Assembly: GCA_944383305.1 (NCBI GenBank)
Contig: CALWOZ010000020.1
Span: 1 to 46,660, forward strand
Reading direction: 5' to 3'
From: an uncultured Clostridia bacterium
Lineage (GTDB): Bacteria; Bacillota; Clostridia; Lachnospirales; CAG-274
DNA length: 46,660 nucleotides
Made by a program: the position numbers and the translations under genes. Position 1 is the first letter of the stretch; every line of letters starts with the position of its first letter. The notes beneath the pieces are model-generated. The model was given only the letters and a program-made list of their open reading frames with translations. It made no database searches and had not been told where the DNA came from. Below are positions 16,011 to 27,168 of the stretch, piece after piece.

Positions 16011-17873
16011 ATGAAAAACTTAAAAAAAGTATTAGCTGTATTAAGCTTGACTACTTTTATCTCACTTGATTGTGTTAATATATATGCTAATATTTTTAAT
16101 GATGTAAGTAAAGATAATATAGCCTATTCTTCAATAGAAAAAATGTCTAAACTTGGTCTTATGGTAGGAGATTTACAAGGCAACTTTAAGCCTGATAGCT
16201 ATATTAGTAAATTCGATACTATGAAAATATTATCTAAATTTATCCAAAGCGAAGAAAACATAGATACAGCAAAAAGTAAATATAACGATATAATTTTAGA
16301 ATATGATGAAAAATATAATAGATGGGATAGTTCTGCTAATAGTTCTATGATTATCCTTTTAGAAAAGGGTATATTAAATGAACAAGATTTAAACGACTTT
16401 ATTATTTTAGACCAAAATAATAAAGAACAAGTAAGAGCATTATCTAAAGAAGAAATAGCATTATTTTTAGTTAGATTAGAAGGTAAAGAAGCTAATATTA
16501 ACAATATGAATTTTAATAAGTCTTTTAAAGATGAAAATAATATAAATTCTAATAATATAAAATCTTGCTATTATATGGACAACCTTGGTATAGTCACTTC
16601 TATTGATAATAGCTTTTATCCTAAAAATGCTGTTACTAAAGCTGAATTAGCTACTATATTAGACAAATTTTTACAATATACAAATATGGATATTAAATCT
16701 AATCAAATACAACCATTAGACAATGTTCAAACTATACAAACTAGATTTGTCACTATTGAAAATGTTTTTATAGAAAGTAATTCTATACAAACTAAAATAG
16801 GCAATGAAACTAAAATATATAGTATAGATAAAAATTCTAGTATATATATTGATGATATTGTTTCTGATTTATCTAATATAGAAAGTGGTAATAATGCAGA
16901 GATTACTATACAAGATAATATTATTACTAAAATAGATATAAAAACTAACCTACAAATTAAAGATATCCAAAGTGATGAAAATACTAAAATGTATGGTATA
17001 ATAAAAAATGTTTCTACAGATAGTATAGGTTTATCTTATAAAGAAATAGATGATAATGGTTTTTATATTAAAGAAAAGATAGATATTATTCCTGTTTCTT
17101 CAGACTGTAAAATAACTAAAAACGGTATAACTGTTAATAGTATAGATGAAAATAGTCTAGCTACTATAATATTAGATAATAAAATAGCTAAACAAATAAT
17201 ATTAGAAGATGAAAATGCACTATTTATAGGTAGTATAATAGAGAAGTCTAAAGATAAAATAACCATTAAAACTATTGATGATAAAATATTTGAAATGGGA
17301 TTTATAGATGATGCAAAAATAATTAGAAACAATAATCCTTCTACTATTAAAGACCTTAAAATAGGTGATACAATTAACATTATTGTAAACAAAGATAAAA
17401 TTTCAACCTTAGAAGCAAAAGGAAGTATATCTAAAATACAAGGTATTATAAAATCTATTAAAATAAACCAACAAGCTTCTTTTATTGAAATAGAAGAAAA
17501 TAACGGTAAAATAAGCACATATTTTGCTAATAACTCTACTGCAGATATATATTCTGTAAAAGTTTTAGATAGTGTTACTTTATATTTAGATAGCTATGAA
17601 GTTTATGCAATAGATATTTTAGAAAGAAAGTACAACAAAAATTTTAGTGGTGAAATTATAGAAATTGATGATAATTCTATAACTATATTTACTCAAGATT
17701 TAACTGGTAAATCTACTACTAAAGTTTTTATAGATAAAGACACCGTATTTTTTGATTATGAAACATTAAAAAATGTTTCTATTAAAGATATTAAAAAAGG
17801 CGATAAAGTTTATATTGTTATAAAAAATAATATAGATAACATAGCCTCAAACATAAATATAGTGTCTAAATAA
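16011..17873 (+). CDS. SLH-domain secreted protein
   Basis: 620 residues from the ATG at 16011, chosen because it follows GGAGG and starts a signal peptide (MKNLKKVLAVLSLTTF, cleavage near the YAN region); an upstream in-frame ATG at 15951 lies within the promoter. Three S-layer-homology modules at about 28-80, 90-165 and 180-225 (IFNDVSKDNIAYSSIEKMSK; YPKNAVTKAELATILDKFL) should bind pyruvylated wall polymer. Residues 230-620 are Ile/Asp/Asn-rich beta-strand repeats with KDNKI-like motifs, perhaps OB- or Ig-like, of unknown role. The M23 hydrolase gene follows 16 bases later, implying an envelope operon. Confidence 0.88.
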   Translation: MKNLKKVLAVLSLTTFISLDCVNIYANIFNDVSKDNIAYSSIEKMSKLGLMVGDLQGNFKPDSYISKFDTMKILSKFIQSEENIDTAKSKYNDIILEYDEKYNRWDSSANSSMIILLEKGILNEQDLNDFIILDQNNKEQVRALSKEEIALFLVRLEGKEANINNMNFNKSFKDENNINSNNIKSCYYMDNLGIVTSIDNSFYPKNAVTKAELATILDKFLQYTNMDIKSNQIQPLDNVQTIQTRFVTIENVFIESNSIQTKIGNETKIYSIDKNSSIYIDDIVSDLSNIESGNNAEITIQDNIITKIDIKTNLQIKDIQSDENTKMYGIIKNVSTDSIGLSYKEIDDNGFYIKEKIDIIPVSSDCKITKNGITVNSIDENSLATIILDNKIAKQIILEDENALFIGSIIEKSKDKITIKTIDDKIFEMGFIDDAKIIRNNNPSTIKDLKIGDTINIIVNKDKISTLEAKGSISKIQGIIKSIKINQQASFIEIEENNGKISTYFANNSTADIYSVKVLDSVTLYLDSYEVYAIDILERKYNKNFSGEIIEIDDNSITIFTQDLTGKSTTKVFIDKDTVFFDYETLKNVSIKDIKKGDKVYIVIKNNIDNIASNINIVSK

Positions 17874-17889
17874 AAAATGGAGGTTCTTT

Positions 17890-19530
17890 ATGTCAGTTAA
17901 TCTTAATAAAGAAAACTTTTCTAACAATATAAGTTCTGATGAAAAACAAAATAAAATAATAGATTTTCCTTATAAAAATAATAAATTAAATCTTAAAGAA
18001 ACAAATATAATTATAAATACTAATAAAACAGAAAGTAAGCTTACTTTTAAAGATAAAATTTTAAAAGTAAAAGATACAATAATAAACAAATTTTACTCTG
18101 TTGATAATAATAAAACAAAATTAAATTCTAAAGATAATTCTAACAACATTATTAACTTTAACAATCCAAATAGTGATAATAATAATACATTGCCACCTAA
18201 ACCAATAGCTATTACTGTTTTAGGTGTAGTAGTAATTGGTATAGTTATATGGTCTCTTACACATAAAAATGCACAAGAAATATATGTAGGTGATACTATG
18301 GTAGGTATTATTAAACCTACTAACAAAGAGATTCAAACTGCTGAAGACCTTAAAAACTTAGCTTTGGATGAATTATCACAACAAACTGGTGCTAAAGTTG
18401 AGGTTAATGAAGAGGTAACTTTAAAACCAGTTAGAGCATCTAAAGATGAAATAATTCAAATACCTGAGGCAATAGATAATATATCTAAAAACTTTACATT
18501 TAAAGTGGAAGCTACTGTTATAACTGTTGATGGTGAAACTATTACTACTGTAAAAAATGAAGAAGAAGCAAACAAAATATTAAATAGCATAAAAGATAAA
18601 TATATAAATAAAGATATTAAACAAGTTGATGATTCTACATTTGTACAAAATGTTAAATTAGAAAATAAATATGTAGCAGAACAAGATATTCTAACAAATG
18701 AAGATGCTTTATCTATTCTTACTGCTAATAAAGACCAAGGCAAAGAATATGAAATAAAAGAAGGAGATACTCTTTATCAAATAGCCATAGACAATAATAT
18801 GTCTTTAGAAGAAGTTTTAAAGGCTAATCCTACTATTACAGAGACAACTCCTCTTAAAATAGGTAGTAAAATAAATCTTATTGTACCTACTCCTTTATTA
18901 TCTGTTGTTACTTATGAAGAAGCTGTTTACAATGAAGTAATACCTAAAACTATTGAAACTGTAAATAACGACAATGAGTATAAAACTTATAAAAAAGTAT
19001 TAAGTGCTGGTAAAGATGGTAGTAAACAAGTTACTGCTAAAATAACTAAAGTAAATGGTGTAGAAGAAAAAAGAGATATTATATCTGAAAAAGTATTAAC
19101 CGAACCTGTTGTAGAAAAAGTTGAAGTTGGTACATTAAATACACCACCAAAAAAAGCTATTGGTACCTTTGCATATCCTACTAACGGAAGATTATCATCT
19201 CTCTATGGTGCTAGATGGGGTACAACTCATAAAGGTATAGACCTTGCTTCCCCTGCTGGTACTGCTATAAAAGCATCAGATGGTGGTACAGTAGTGTTTG
19301 CTGGTTGGAATAGTGGTGGATATGGATATATGGTTAAAATAGACCACGGTAATGGCTATCAAACTATATATGCCCACAACAGTAAAAATGCCGTATCTGT
19401 TGGACAAAAAGTAGCACAAGGTGAAGTTATTGCTTATGTAGGTAGCACTGGTGATAGCACTGGTAATCACGTACATTTTGAAATATTAAAAAATGGCGTT
19501 TCTCAAAATCCTTTAAACTACTTAAAATAA
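17890..19530 (+). CDS. Membrane-anchored M23 peptidase with LysM and G5 domains
   Basis: 546 residues. Residues 1-104 are an Asn/Lys-rich cytoplasmic-like region; one membrane helix lies at 105-124 (AITVLGVVVIGIVIW); then an unclassified extracellular part to about 285; a LysM module at about 287-335 (YEIKEGDTLYQIAIDNN); a G5 domain at about 337-415; and an M23 LytM-type domain at about 430-546 with zinc ligands in HKGIDLASPAGT and HVHFEI. It should cut peptidoglycan cross-bridges or stem peptides. Start ATG with SD TGGAGG. Cotranscribed with the SLH gene; a terminator follows. The domain order is reminiscent of SpoIIQ/SpoIVFA-like and YabE-like wall proteins, but the long N-terminal region is unusual. 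Confidence 0.92.
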   Translation: MSVNLNKENFSNNISSDEKQNKIIDFPYKNNKLNLKETNIIINTNKTESKLTFKDKILKVKDTIINKFYSVDNNKTKLNSKDNSNNIINFNNPNSDNNNTLPPKPIAITVLGVVVIGIVIWSLTHKNAQEIYVGDTMVGIIKPTNKEIQTAEDLKNLALDELSQQTGAKVEVNEEVTLKPVRASKDEIIQIPEAIDNISKNFTFKVEATVITVDGETITTVKNEEEANKILNSIKDKYINKDIKQVDDSTFVQNVKLENKYVAEQDILTNEDALSILTANKDQGKEYEIKEGDTLYQIAIDNNMSLEEVLKANPTITETTPLKIGSKINLIVPTPLLSVVTYEEAVYNEVIPKTIETVNNDNEYKTYKKVLSAGKDGSKQVTAKITKVNGVEEKRDIISEKVLTEPVVEKVEVGTLNTPPKKAIGTFAYPTNGRLSSLYGARWGTTHKGIDLASPAGTAIKASDGGTVVFAGWNSGGYGYMVKIDHGNGYQTIYAHNSKNAVSVGQKVAQGEVIAYVGSTGDSTGNHVHFEILKNGVSQNPLNYLK

Positions 19531-19563
19531 TCAATTTTTAATCTTTTAAACATTATAATAAAT

Positions 19564-19598
19564 AAAAAGACCTATGGATATTATCCATAGGTCTTTTT
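19564..19598. terminator. Bidirectional terminator between M23 gene and dnaJ
   Basis: AAAAAGACCTATGGATA and its complement are nearly adjacent, with T-runs in both directions. It serves the convergent M23 operon and dnaJ. Confidence 0.9.
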
Positions 19599-19623
19599 AT
19601 TTATATCTATTTTAATTTAATTA

Positions 19624-20769
19624 CTAATCAAAATGTTTTTTCATTTTTTCAAAAAAGTTTTCTTTTTTTACATTTGGTACAGACCCATCTTGTGCTGCAA
19701 ATTGCATAAGAAGGTCTTTTTGGTGTTCATTAAGCTTTGTAGGTACTACCACTTTAAACTTTATAAATTGGTCTCCTCTTAACTTAGGATTACGAACATT
19801 AAATACACCTTTATTTTTTAAAGTAACTGTAGTTTCTGGTTGTGTACCAGGTTTTACTGTGTATGTTTCCTCTCCATCTATTGTAGGGACTTTTATTTCA
19901 TCTCCAAGAGTTGCTTGTACAATAGATATAGGTACTTCTACATATATGTCATTATTTTGTCTAACAAAAGTTTTATGTGGTCTAATAGTAATCGCTATAA
20001 GTAAATCTCCATTAGGTCCACCTTTTTCACCAGGTGCTCCCATACCAGCCTTTCTAATACTTTGACCTTCATTTATCCCCTTTGGAATATCAACAGATAT
20101 AGTTTTTGTTTTTCTAACTTTTCCCTTACCATTACATACAGAGCAAGGTTCTTTTATAATTTTTCCTTCTCCGTGACAAGTACGACATTCTATTACAGTA
20201 GTCATTGACCCAAACATTGTTTGTTGCATAACTCTTTCTTGTCCAGAACCACCACAAGTAGGACAAGTTTGAGCGTGTGTACCAGGCTTAGCCCCAGACC
20301 CGCTACAAGTATCACATTTATCATCAGCTTGAAAAGATATTTCTTTAGTACAACCAAATACTGCCTCTTCAAAATTTATTGTAAGATTATATTGTAAGTC
20401 GGCTCCCCTTGATGGACCTCTTCTTCTTCTTGAAGACCCTCCTCCAAATATGTCAGAAAATCCTCCACCACCAAAGAAGCTTTCAAATATGTCTCCCATA
20501 TCCATACCAGAGAAGTTACCACCACCAGAAAAGCCTCCTGCACCTTCAAATGCAGAATGTCCAAATTGGTCATAATTTCTTCTTTTACCTTCATCACTAA
20601 GTACTTCATAGGCTTCTGTTGCTTCTTTAAACTTTGCTTCAGCTTCTTGATTATTAGGGTTTGCATCTGGATGATATTTTTTTGCAAGTTTTCTATAAGC
20701 CTTTTTAATGTCTGCATCAGATGCACCTTTGTTTACACCTAACACTTCATAATAATCTCTTTTTGCCAA
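19624..20769 (-). CDS. dnaJ: Chaperone protein DnaJ
   Basis: 381-residue type I Hsp40 that stimulates DnaK ATPase and delivers clients. J-domain at 1-70 with HPD at 33-35; Gly/Phe-rich region at about 75-125; four CXXCXGXG zinc motifs ([32 protein letters not shown]) at about 145-215; C-terminal client-binding domains after that. The start is taken as TTG at 20769, because it follows AGGTGA and gives the standard [11 protein letters not shown]; a GTG three codons upstream is the alternative. It is separated from dnaK by an inverted membrane-protein gene, so it needs its own promoter; no CIRCE is visible near it. Confidence 0.97.
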   Translation of the reverse strand: MAKRDYYEVLGVNKGASDADIKKAYRKLAKKYHPDANPNNQEAEAKFKEATEAYEVLSDEGKRRNYDQFGHSAFEGAGGFSGGGNFSGMDMGDIFESFFGGGGFSDIFGGGSSRRRRGPSRGADLQYNLTINFEEAVFGCTKEISFQADDKCDTCSGSGAKPGTHAQTCPTCGGSGQERVMQQTMFGSMTTVIECRTCHGEGKIIKEPCSVCNGKGKVRKTKTISVDIPKGINEGQSIRKAGMGAPGEKGGPNGDLLIAITIRPHKTFVRQNNDIYVEVPISIVQATLGDEIKVPTIDGEETYTVKPGTQPETTVTLKNKGVFNVRNPKLRGDQFIKFKVVVPTKLNEHQKDLLMQFAAQDGSVPNVKKENFFEKMKKHFD

Positions 20770-20876
20770 TTTTTTCACCTACCATTTATTATTACAAATT
20801 TATATAAGTATTTTTTATAAATATAATGACTATTTTTATATAATATAGTAAAATATAGTAAAAGAAAGGAGTATAT

Positions 20877-21521
20877 ATGAAAAAATTTCTTAATAATATT
20901 TTATCTATATTTATAAGTATTTTATTTATCTATAGCTTTATTTTTATTGCAGTCATATTTTTACTCTTAAATAGAGATTTTTACTATTTACATATTAAAT
21001 ATTTAGATTTAGTAGAAAAAACCGGTTATTCATTAAAAGATATAAAAGCCAATTATAATTATATATTAGATTATTTTTTACCTTTTTATAATGAAGATTT
21101 TAATCTACCAACTTTACCATATTCTACACAAGGTAAAATACACTTTGAAGAAGTTAAAAACATATTTAATATAGCCTTTTTAATAGGTATAATAATATTA
21201 ATAGCTTTAATAATAATATTTTACTATTATTATAAGAAAAAAGATAGTACATTTTTAAAAAAATCTTCAATAAATTCTATTATCATAACTATTTTAATAT
21301 CTATAATAGGATATTTTAACTTTGATAAGTCTTTTACAATATTTCATAAAATGTTTTTTAATAATGATTACTGGATATTTGACCCTAAAAAAGACCCTGT
21401 TATAAATATATTACCACAAGAGTTTTTTAGAAATTGTAGCATTCTAATTATTATATTTATAATAATAGGTTCATTATTATTATATTTAATATATAAATTG
21501 ATAAATAAAGTCTTAAAATAG
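20877..21521 (+). CDS. TIGR01906/DUF1461 family integral membrane protein
   Basis: 214 residues, four predicted membrane segments (about 8-31, 98-120, 134-152, 188-208). The family signature is clear: YSTQGKIHFEEVKNIF before helix 2 and FHKMFFNNDYWIFDPKKDP near 160-180, followed by INILPQEFF. The family is unnamed in function; it is found mainly in Firmicutes, often beside unrelated genes. SD AAAGGAG. It lies on the opposite strand between dnaJ and dnaK, breaking the usual operon. Confidence 0.88.
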   Translation: MKKFLNNILSIFISILFIYSFIFIAVIFLLLNRDFYYLHIKYLDLVEKTGYSLKDIKANYNYILDYFLPFYNEDFNLPTLPYSTQGKIHFEEVKNIFNIAFLIGIIILIALIIIFYYYYKKKDSTFLKKSSINSIIITILISIIGYFNFDKSFTIFHKMFFNNDYWIFDPKKDPVINILPQEFFRNCSILIIIFIIIGSLLLYLIYKLINKVLK

Positions 21522-21528
21522 TGATTTG

Positions 21529-21551
21529 CCCTCTAACCATTGGCTAGAGGG
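21529..21551. terminator. Terminator between DUF1461 gene and dnaK
   Basis: CCCTCTA and TAGAGGG form a GC-rich stem with an inner CCA/TGG pairing. The T-tract is moderate on the plus strand and poor on the minus strand. Confidence 0.65.
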
Positions 21552-21568
21552 TATTTTCACTAGTTAAA

Positions 21569-23440
<1,872 letters not shown>

Positions 23441-23998
23441 TTAATTTGCAACTTTAACCATACTAGGACGTATGACTTTATCTTTATATTTATATCCCTT
23501 TTGCATAACTTCTGCTACTACATTTTCACCAAGACTATCATCATCTATGTGTAAAACTGCATTGTGTATATTAGGGTCAAAAGTCTCTCCAACACCGGCT
23601 AACTCTTCAACACCCATATTTTTAAATGTTTCCACCATTTGATTAAATATCATTTCTATCCCTTTAAACATAGGACTTTCTTTATCTTCGTCAGCTGTTG
23701 AGATAATAGCTCTTTCAAAGTTATCTAATATAGGCAAAAGTTTTTCAATAGTATCTCTAGTTCCATTTTCATACATAGATGCCTTTTCTATATTTGTTCT
23801 TTTTCTAAAGTTGTCAAATTCAGCCATACTTCTTTGAAGTTTGTCTAAATAATCTTTTACTAGGTTTTCTGAATTTTCAAGTTTAATTTTTAACTCATCT
23901 AATTCATTCACTTCTTCTTTTATGTCTTCTACATTATTGCAGGTTTCTTCGTTTTGTTCTACTTGTTCCACATTTTGTTCAAGGTCTTTTTCCATCAT
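23441..23998 (-). CDS. grpE: Nucleotide exchange factor GrpE
   Basis: 185-residue dimeric exchange factor for DnaK. An acidic N-terminal extension (about 1-45) is followed by the long coiled coil (LKIKLENSENLVKDYLDKLQ), the family FDNFRKRT segment and the C-terminal beta domain ending GYKYKDKVIRPSMVKVAN. I prefer the ATG at 23998, because AGGAGAAAGG lies just upstream; an ATG at 24016 overlaps the hrcA stop by ATGA and is the alternative. Tight coupling to hrcA either way. Confidence 0.96.
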   Translation of the reverse strand: MMEKDLEQNVEQVEQNEETCNNVEDIKEEVNELDELKIKLENSENLVKDYLDKLQRSMAEFDNFRKRTNIEKASMYENGTRDTIEKLLPILDNFERAIISTADEDKESPMFKGIEMIFNQMVETFKNMGVEELAGVGETFDPNIHNAVLHIDDDSLGENVVAEVMQKGYKYKDKVIRPSMVKVAN

Positions 23999-24012
23999 AT
24001 TTTCCTTTCTCC

Positions 24013-25047
24013 TCATCCAGATGACAAGGTTTTAAGAACGTTATTTATATTTTTAACAATTCCATCTAAAACACTAACTGCCTTTGCATAATCCATACGA
24101 GTAGGGGCTATAATGCCTATTGTACCAGTAGCACCGGCAATTTTATACTCAGTTTTTACAATGCTACAATCTTTAAATTCTTCAATGTTGTTTTCTCCAC
24201 CAATTAATATTTGAATGGAATTGCCATCTTCATTACTAGAACTTAATATGTCTATTAACATATCTTTTTCTTCCAAGGTTTGAAAAATAGGTTTAGCTTT
24301 TTCTATATCACTAAACTCTTTAAAGTCTAAGATATTGTTTATACCACTTGTATAAAACTTAACCTCTTCTTCTTTATTGGATTTAAAGATTTGTTCAAAA
24401 ACTTTGTTTATTATTTGTTCAGTTTCGGATATAATATTTTGATTATTTTTACTAATTTGACTTTTAATCTGGTCTAAAGAATAGTCTAAAATTATGTTAT
24501 TTAAACTAGTTGTAATAGTTAATAAATCCTTTGCAGAAAATTCTCTTTCAACTGGTATTACATAATTTTTTATAGACTTATTTTCTGTAACTACAACAGC
24601 AATAATAGCAGATTCATCTAAAGGTACAAGCTGAATATGTTTAATTTTATCTTCTTCAACTTTAGGTTTACTAATAACTGTTGCATAATTAGTAAGCATA
24701 GATAAAGCTCTTGCTGTTTGTTCCATAAGGTAATCCATATGATTTATATTGTTTACAACTACATTTTTTAAGAAATCAGTTTCTTCTTCTGTAAGTTCTC
24801 TATGTCCCATAAGGGTGTCAACATATAAACGATATCCCTTATCAGATGGTATACGACCAGAAGATGTATGAGGTTGTATAATAAGACCTAATTCTTCTAA
24901 ATCACTCATTTCATTTCTTATTGTAGCACTACTAACACCTAAATCATATTTTTTAGCAATAGTACGAGAACCAATAGGTTCTCCTGTTTCAATATAATCA
25001 TTAATAATAGCTTCTAAAATTTTAATTTTTCTATCATTTAATTTCAA
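24013..25047 (-). CDS. hrcA: Heat-inducible transcription repressor HrcA
   Basis: 344-residue repressor that binds CIRCE. N-terminal winged helix (LNDRKIKILEAIINDYIETG; SSATIRNEMSDLEELG) at about 1-75, then a GAF-like dimerisation domain with a variable insert and the C-terminal GTIGIIAPTRMDYAKAVSVL motif. The start is taken as TTG at 25047, because AAGGGAAG sits 8 bases upstream; an ATG at 25075-25077 lacks an SD and would add ten residues. CIRCE lies between the promoter and the start, giving autoregulation. Confidence 0.96.
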   Translation of the reverse strand: MKLNDRKIKILEAIINDYIETGEPIGSRTIAKKYDLGVSSATIRNEMSDLEELGLIIQPHTSSGRIPSDKGYRLYVDTLMGHRELTEEETDFLKNVVVNNINHMDYLMEQTARALSMLTNYATVISKPKVEEDKIKHIQLVPLDESAIIAVVVTENKSIKNYVIPVEREFSAKDLLTITTSLNNIILDYSLDQIKSQISKNNQNIISETEQIINKVFEQIFKSNKEEEVKFYTSGINNILDFKEFSDIEKAKPIFQTLEEKDMLIDILSSSNEDGNSIQILIGGENNIEEFKDCSIVKTEYKIAGATGTIGIIAPTRMDYAKAVSVLDGIVKNINNVLKTLSSG

Positions 25048-25093
25048 AAAATCACTTCCCTTAAGAACAAATAACATAAACTAAAATTTTCTA

Positions 25094-25120
25094 TTAGCAC
25101 TCATTTTTATTGAGTGCTAA
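25094..25120. promoter_or_regulatory. CIRCE operator
   Basis: TTAGCACTC-N9-GAGTGCTAA, a perfect match to the CIRCE consensus, located between the hrcA -10 and its start codon. Confidence 0.98.
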
Positions 25121-25133
25121 TCACTCTAAAATA

Positions 25134-25162
25134 ACCATATCATTAAATTTAACTTTTGTCAA
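25134..25162 (-). promoter_or_regulatory. SigA promoter of hrcA-grpE-dnaK
   Basis: Minus-strand TTGACA (25157-25162), 17-base spacer, TATGGT (25134-25139). CIRCE starts 13 bases downstream of the -10. Confidence 0.8.
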
Positions 25163-25956
25163 GTCTTTTTTATTAATTTTTTTAAATTGATAAATAAACC
25201 TATAACCTACTATAAAAAATTAAATATATCTTATTTATCTAATATAAATAGAGAAGTATTAATTTTATAGTGGAAAAGTAGATTGTAACAACAAAAGAGG
25301 GACTATCGGCAAAAAGCTAATAGTCTCTATTTTATGTTGAGTTGACACAAAATCAACAAGTGGTAAAGGAGTACCCCCTTTTGTATACGCTTTGTTGATG
25401 TTGCTTTTAAAATTCCGTTGCTTATCAATTACAGCAAAATATACAATAGAATTTTGTATAAAGTATTCATTACATACTCTATTTACTTTATCAATTTTAG
25501 AAAAATTCAAGTTAATCTCTTTAAGTTCTATTATCTTTTTGCCAACTTCATAAGTTTCCTTGTCCATTGGGAACAATCTATCTATTGGAAAATTATCACT
25601 ATATATCCTACACTATAAGTGGCTTATATCTTGCTCTATGCCATTGGTTTCTTTATAGTTTGGAGTATTCCATTGTCCATATAACTTTAATGTACTACAA
25701 TATAGCAAGAAATACACCCTTAACTTCTTCATTTCCACTTAATGCTCTCCTATGTTCTAATTACAAGTACTACCTTGCTTTTCCTGTGTCTTTAAATTAG
25801 TATAAGATTTATCTATAGATAAAACTCTTATATATATATTTCTACAAATATACCTATCACAAATCCTATTTTGAAAGTATCATAACTTTTGTGAAGGCTT
25901 ATTAACATATCCATTGTGAAAATACTTCTTTATTAGAGATATGTTATATACACCTT
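25163..25956. other. Long stretch without a recognisable intact gene
   Basis: About 800 bases between the hrcA promoter and the end of the first GGDEF gene. It holds a degenerate minus-strand frame (25265-25740), a hairpin at about 25800-25831 (TTTATC-TATA-GATAAA within TAAGA/TCTTA) and an AACATATC/GATATGTT inverted repeat at about 25904-25945. Base composition at 25260-25800 looks less AT-rich than the flanks. Confidence 0.5.
25265..25740 (-). pseudogene. Possible decayed gene of unknown family
   Basis: One minus-strand frame stays open apart from a single TAG. The upper half starts MKKLRVYFLLYCSTLKLYG and ends EQDISHL, then the stop, then the same frame continues as CRIYSDNFPIDRLFPMDKE through a charged segment (KKIIELKEINLNFSKIDKV) to a stop at 25265. 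Composition is protein-like, but neither half matches a family I know and there is no convincing SD. It may be a relic of a transferred gene or insertion; a chance frame is also possible. Confidence 0.3.
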
Positions 25957-27162
25957 TTATTTTCTATTTTTCTTTCTAGACTTTTTAAAGTTATACATAT
26001 ATGTATCTGCTAATTTTATAATCTCATCTCTAGATAATTTGTTATCTGGTGTTACTTCTACAACTCCATAACTAATGGAAGTTTGATAAGGTTTTCCAAA
26101 TGTTTTACTAATATTATTAGCTTTTTCAAAACATCTAACAACACACTTCATAGTTGCATAAACATCTGTATGCTCTAAAACAACTAAAAATTCATCTCCG
26201 CCTATTCTTCCGATGGACTTACCTACAAACTCTGAATTTAATATTTCAGCTACAGCTTTTATATAAAAGTCTCCTTCGTCGTGTCCATATACATCATTAG
26301 TTATTTTAAGTCCGTCTATATCAATAAATGCTATACAAAAAAAAGAATTTTGTTTTAATAGATTATCTATTTTTTCATATATAAAGTCTCTTTTAAAACA
26401 AGACGTAAAATAATCATATATTGCCTCATTTTCTAGCTGTTTTAACTCTAATTCTTCTTGTTCTAATTCTCTTTCTATTCTTTCAGCCTTGACAACATAC
26501 AATTTTAATCTTGAGAATAAATATGAATATAATAAGACTGCAAAAAATCCTATTATAGCACAAATTGATATTTTTATAATTAACATATGTACTCCCCAAA
26601 ATTCTTTTTGTATATAGAGTAAATAAGTATTTATAGCAAGAAATACATATATACTTCCTAATATTGAAATAGAAAACTTTAAACTATCTTCATCTGTTAT
26701 AATCATATTCATATGTTCTGGTTTTAAAGCAATTCTAAATATATAAACACTTATAATTCTAGTTAATAAAGTTATTATTGTGATTATTGTAAGTATTCTA
26801 TAGTCTTGCATTATTTGAAATAATGGAACTTTAAATATTATAGAATAAAAAACTATACAAATAAATCTTCCAGCAAAAAAATTAACAGTAAAACACAAAC
26901 CTCCAAAAATATTTTTTAACCATTTATCGTTATATGACAATCTAAATTCTATACATATAATTAAAAAATAAATTATCATAAATACTGGTTCTGGTATACT
27001 AATCTCAAAAATTAATATAATAGCTCCTAAAATAATATTTAATATCATTAACAAATATGCTCTTTTTAAGTTTTTAATACTATTAAAAAATATACTTGAT
27101 GAATATATATAAATAATATAATTATATATTATAAATAGTAAAAAACAAATTAATTTTAACAT
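25957..27162 (-). CDS. Membrane diguanylate cyclase (GGDEF), no I-site
   Basis: 401 residues. Six or seven membrane helices over about 1-215, a short coiled coil at 222-248 (RIERELEQEELELKQLE), then a GGDEF domain at about 245-401. The active site GGDEF is at 321-325, preceded by FIDIDGLKITNDVYGH, with metal-binding Asp and the typical helix. It should make cyclic di-GMP from GTP. The four residues five positions before GGDEF are FVGK, not the RxxD inhibitory site, so product feedback should be absent. It starts 6 bases after the paralogous upstream cyclase; same operon and overall build. Confidence 0.9.
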   Translation of the reverse strand: MLKLICFLLFIIYNYIIYIYSSSIFFNSIKNLKRAYLLMILNIILGAIILIFEISIPEPVFMIIYFLIICIEFRLSYNDKWLKNIFGGLCFTVNFFAGRFICIVFYSIIFKVPLFQIMQDYRILTIITIITLLTRIISVYIFRIALKPEHMNMIITDEDSLKFSISILGSIYVFLAINTYLLYIQKEFWGVHMLIIKISICAIIGFFAVLLYSYLFSRLKLYVVKAERIERELEQEELELKQLENEAIYDYFTSCFKRDFIYEKIDNLLKQNSFFCIAFIDIDGLKITNDVYGHDEGDFYIKAVAEILNSEFVGKSIGRIGGDEFLVVLEHTDVYATMKCVVRCFEKANNISKTFGKPYQTSISYGVVEVTPDNKLSRDEIIKLADTYMYNFKKSRKKNRK

Positions 27163-27168
27163 TTAAAA

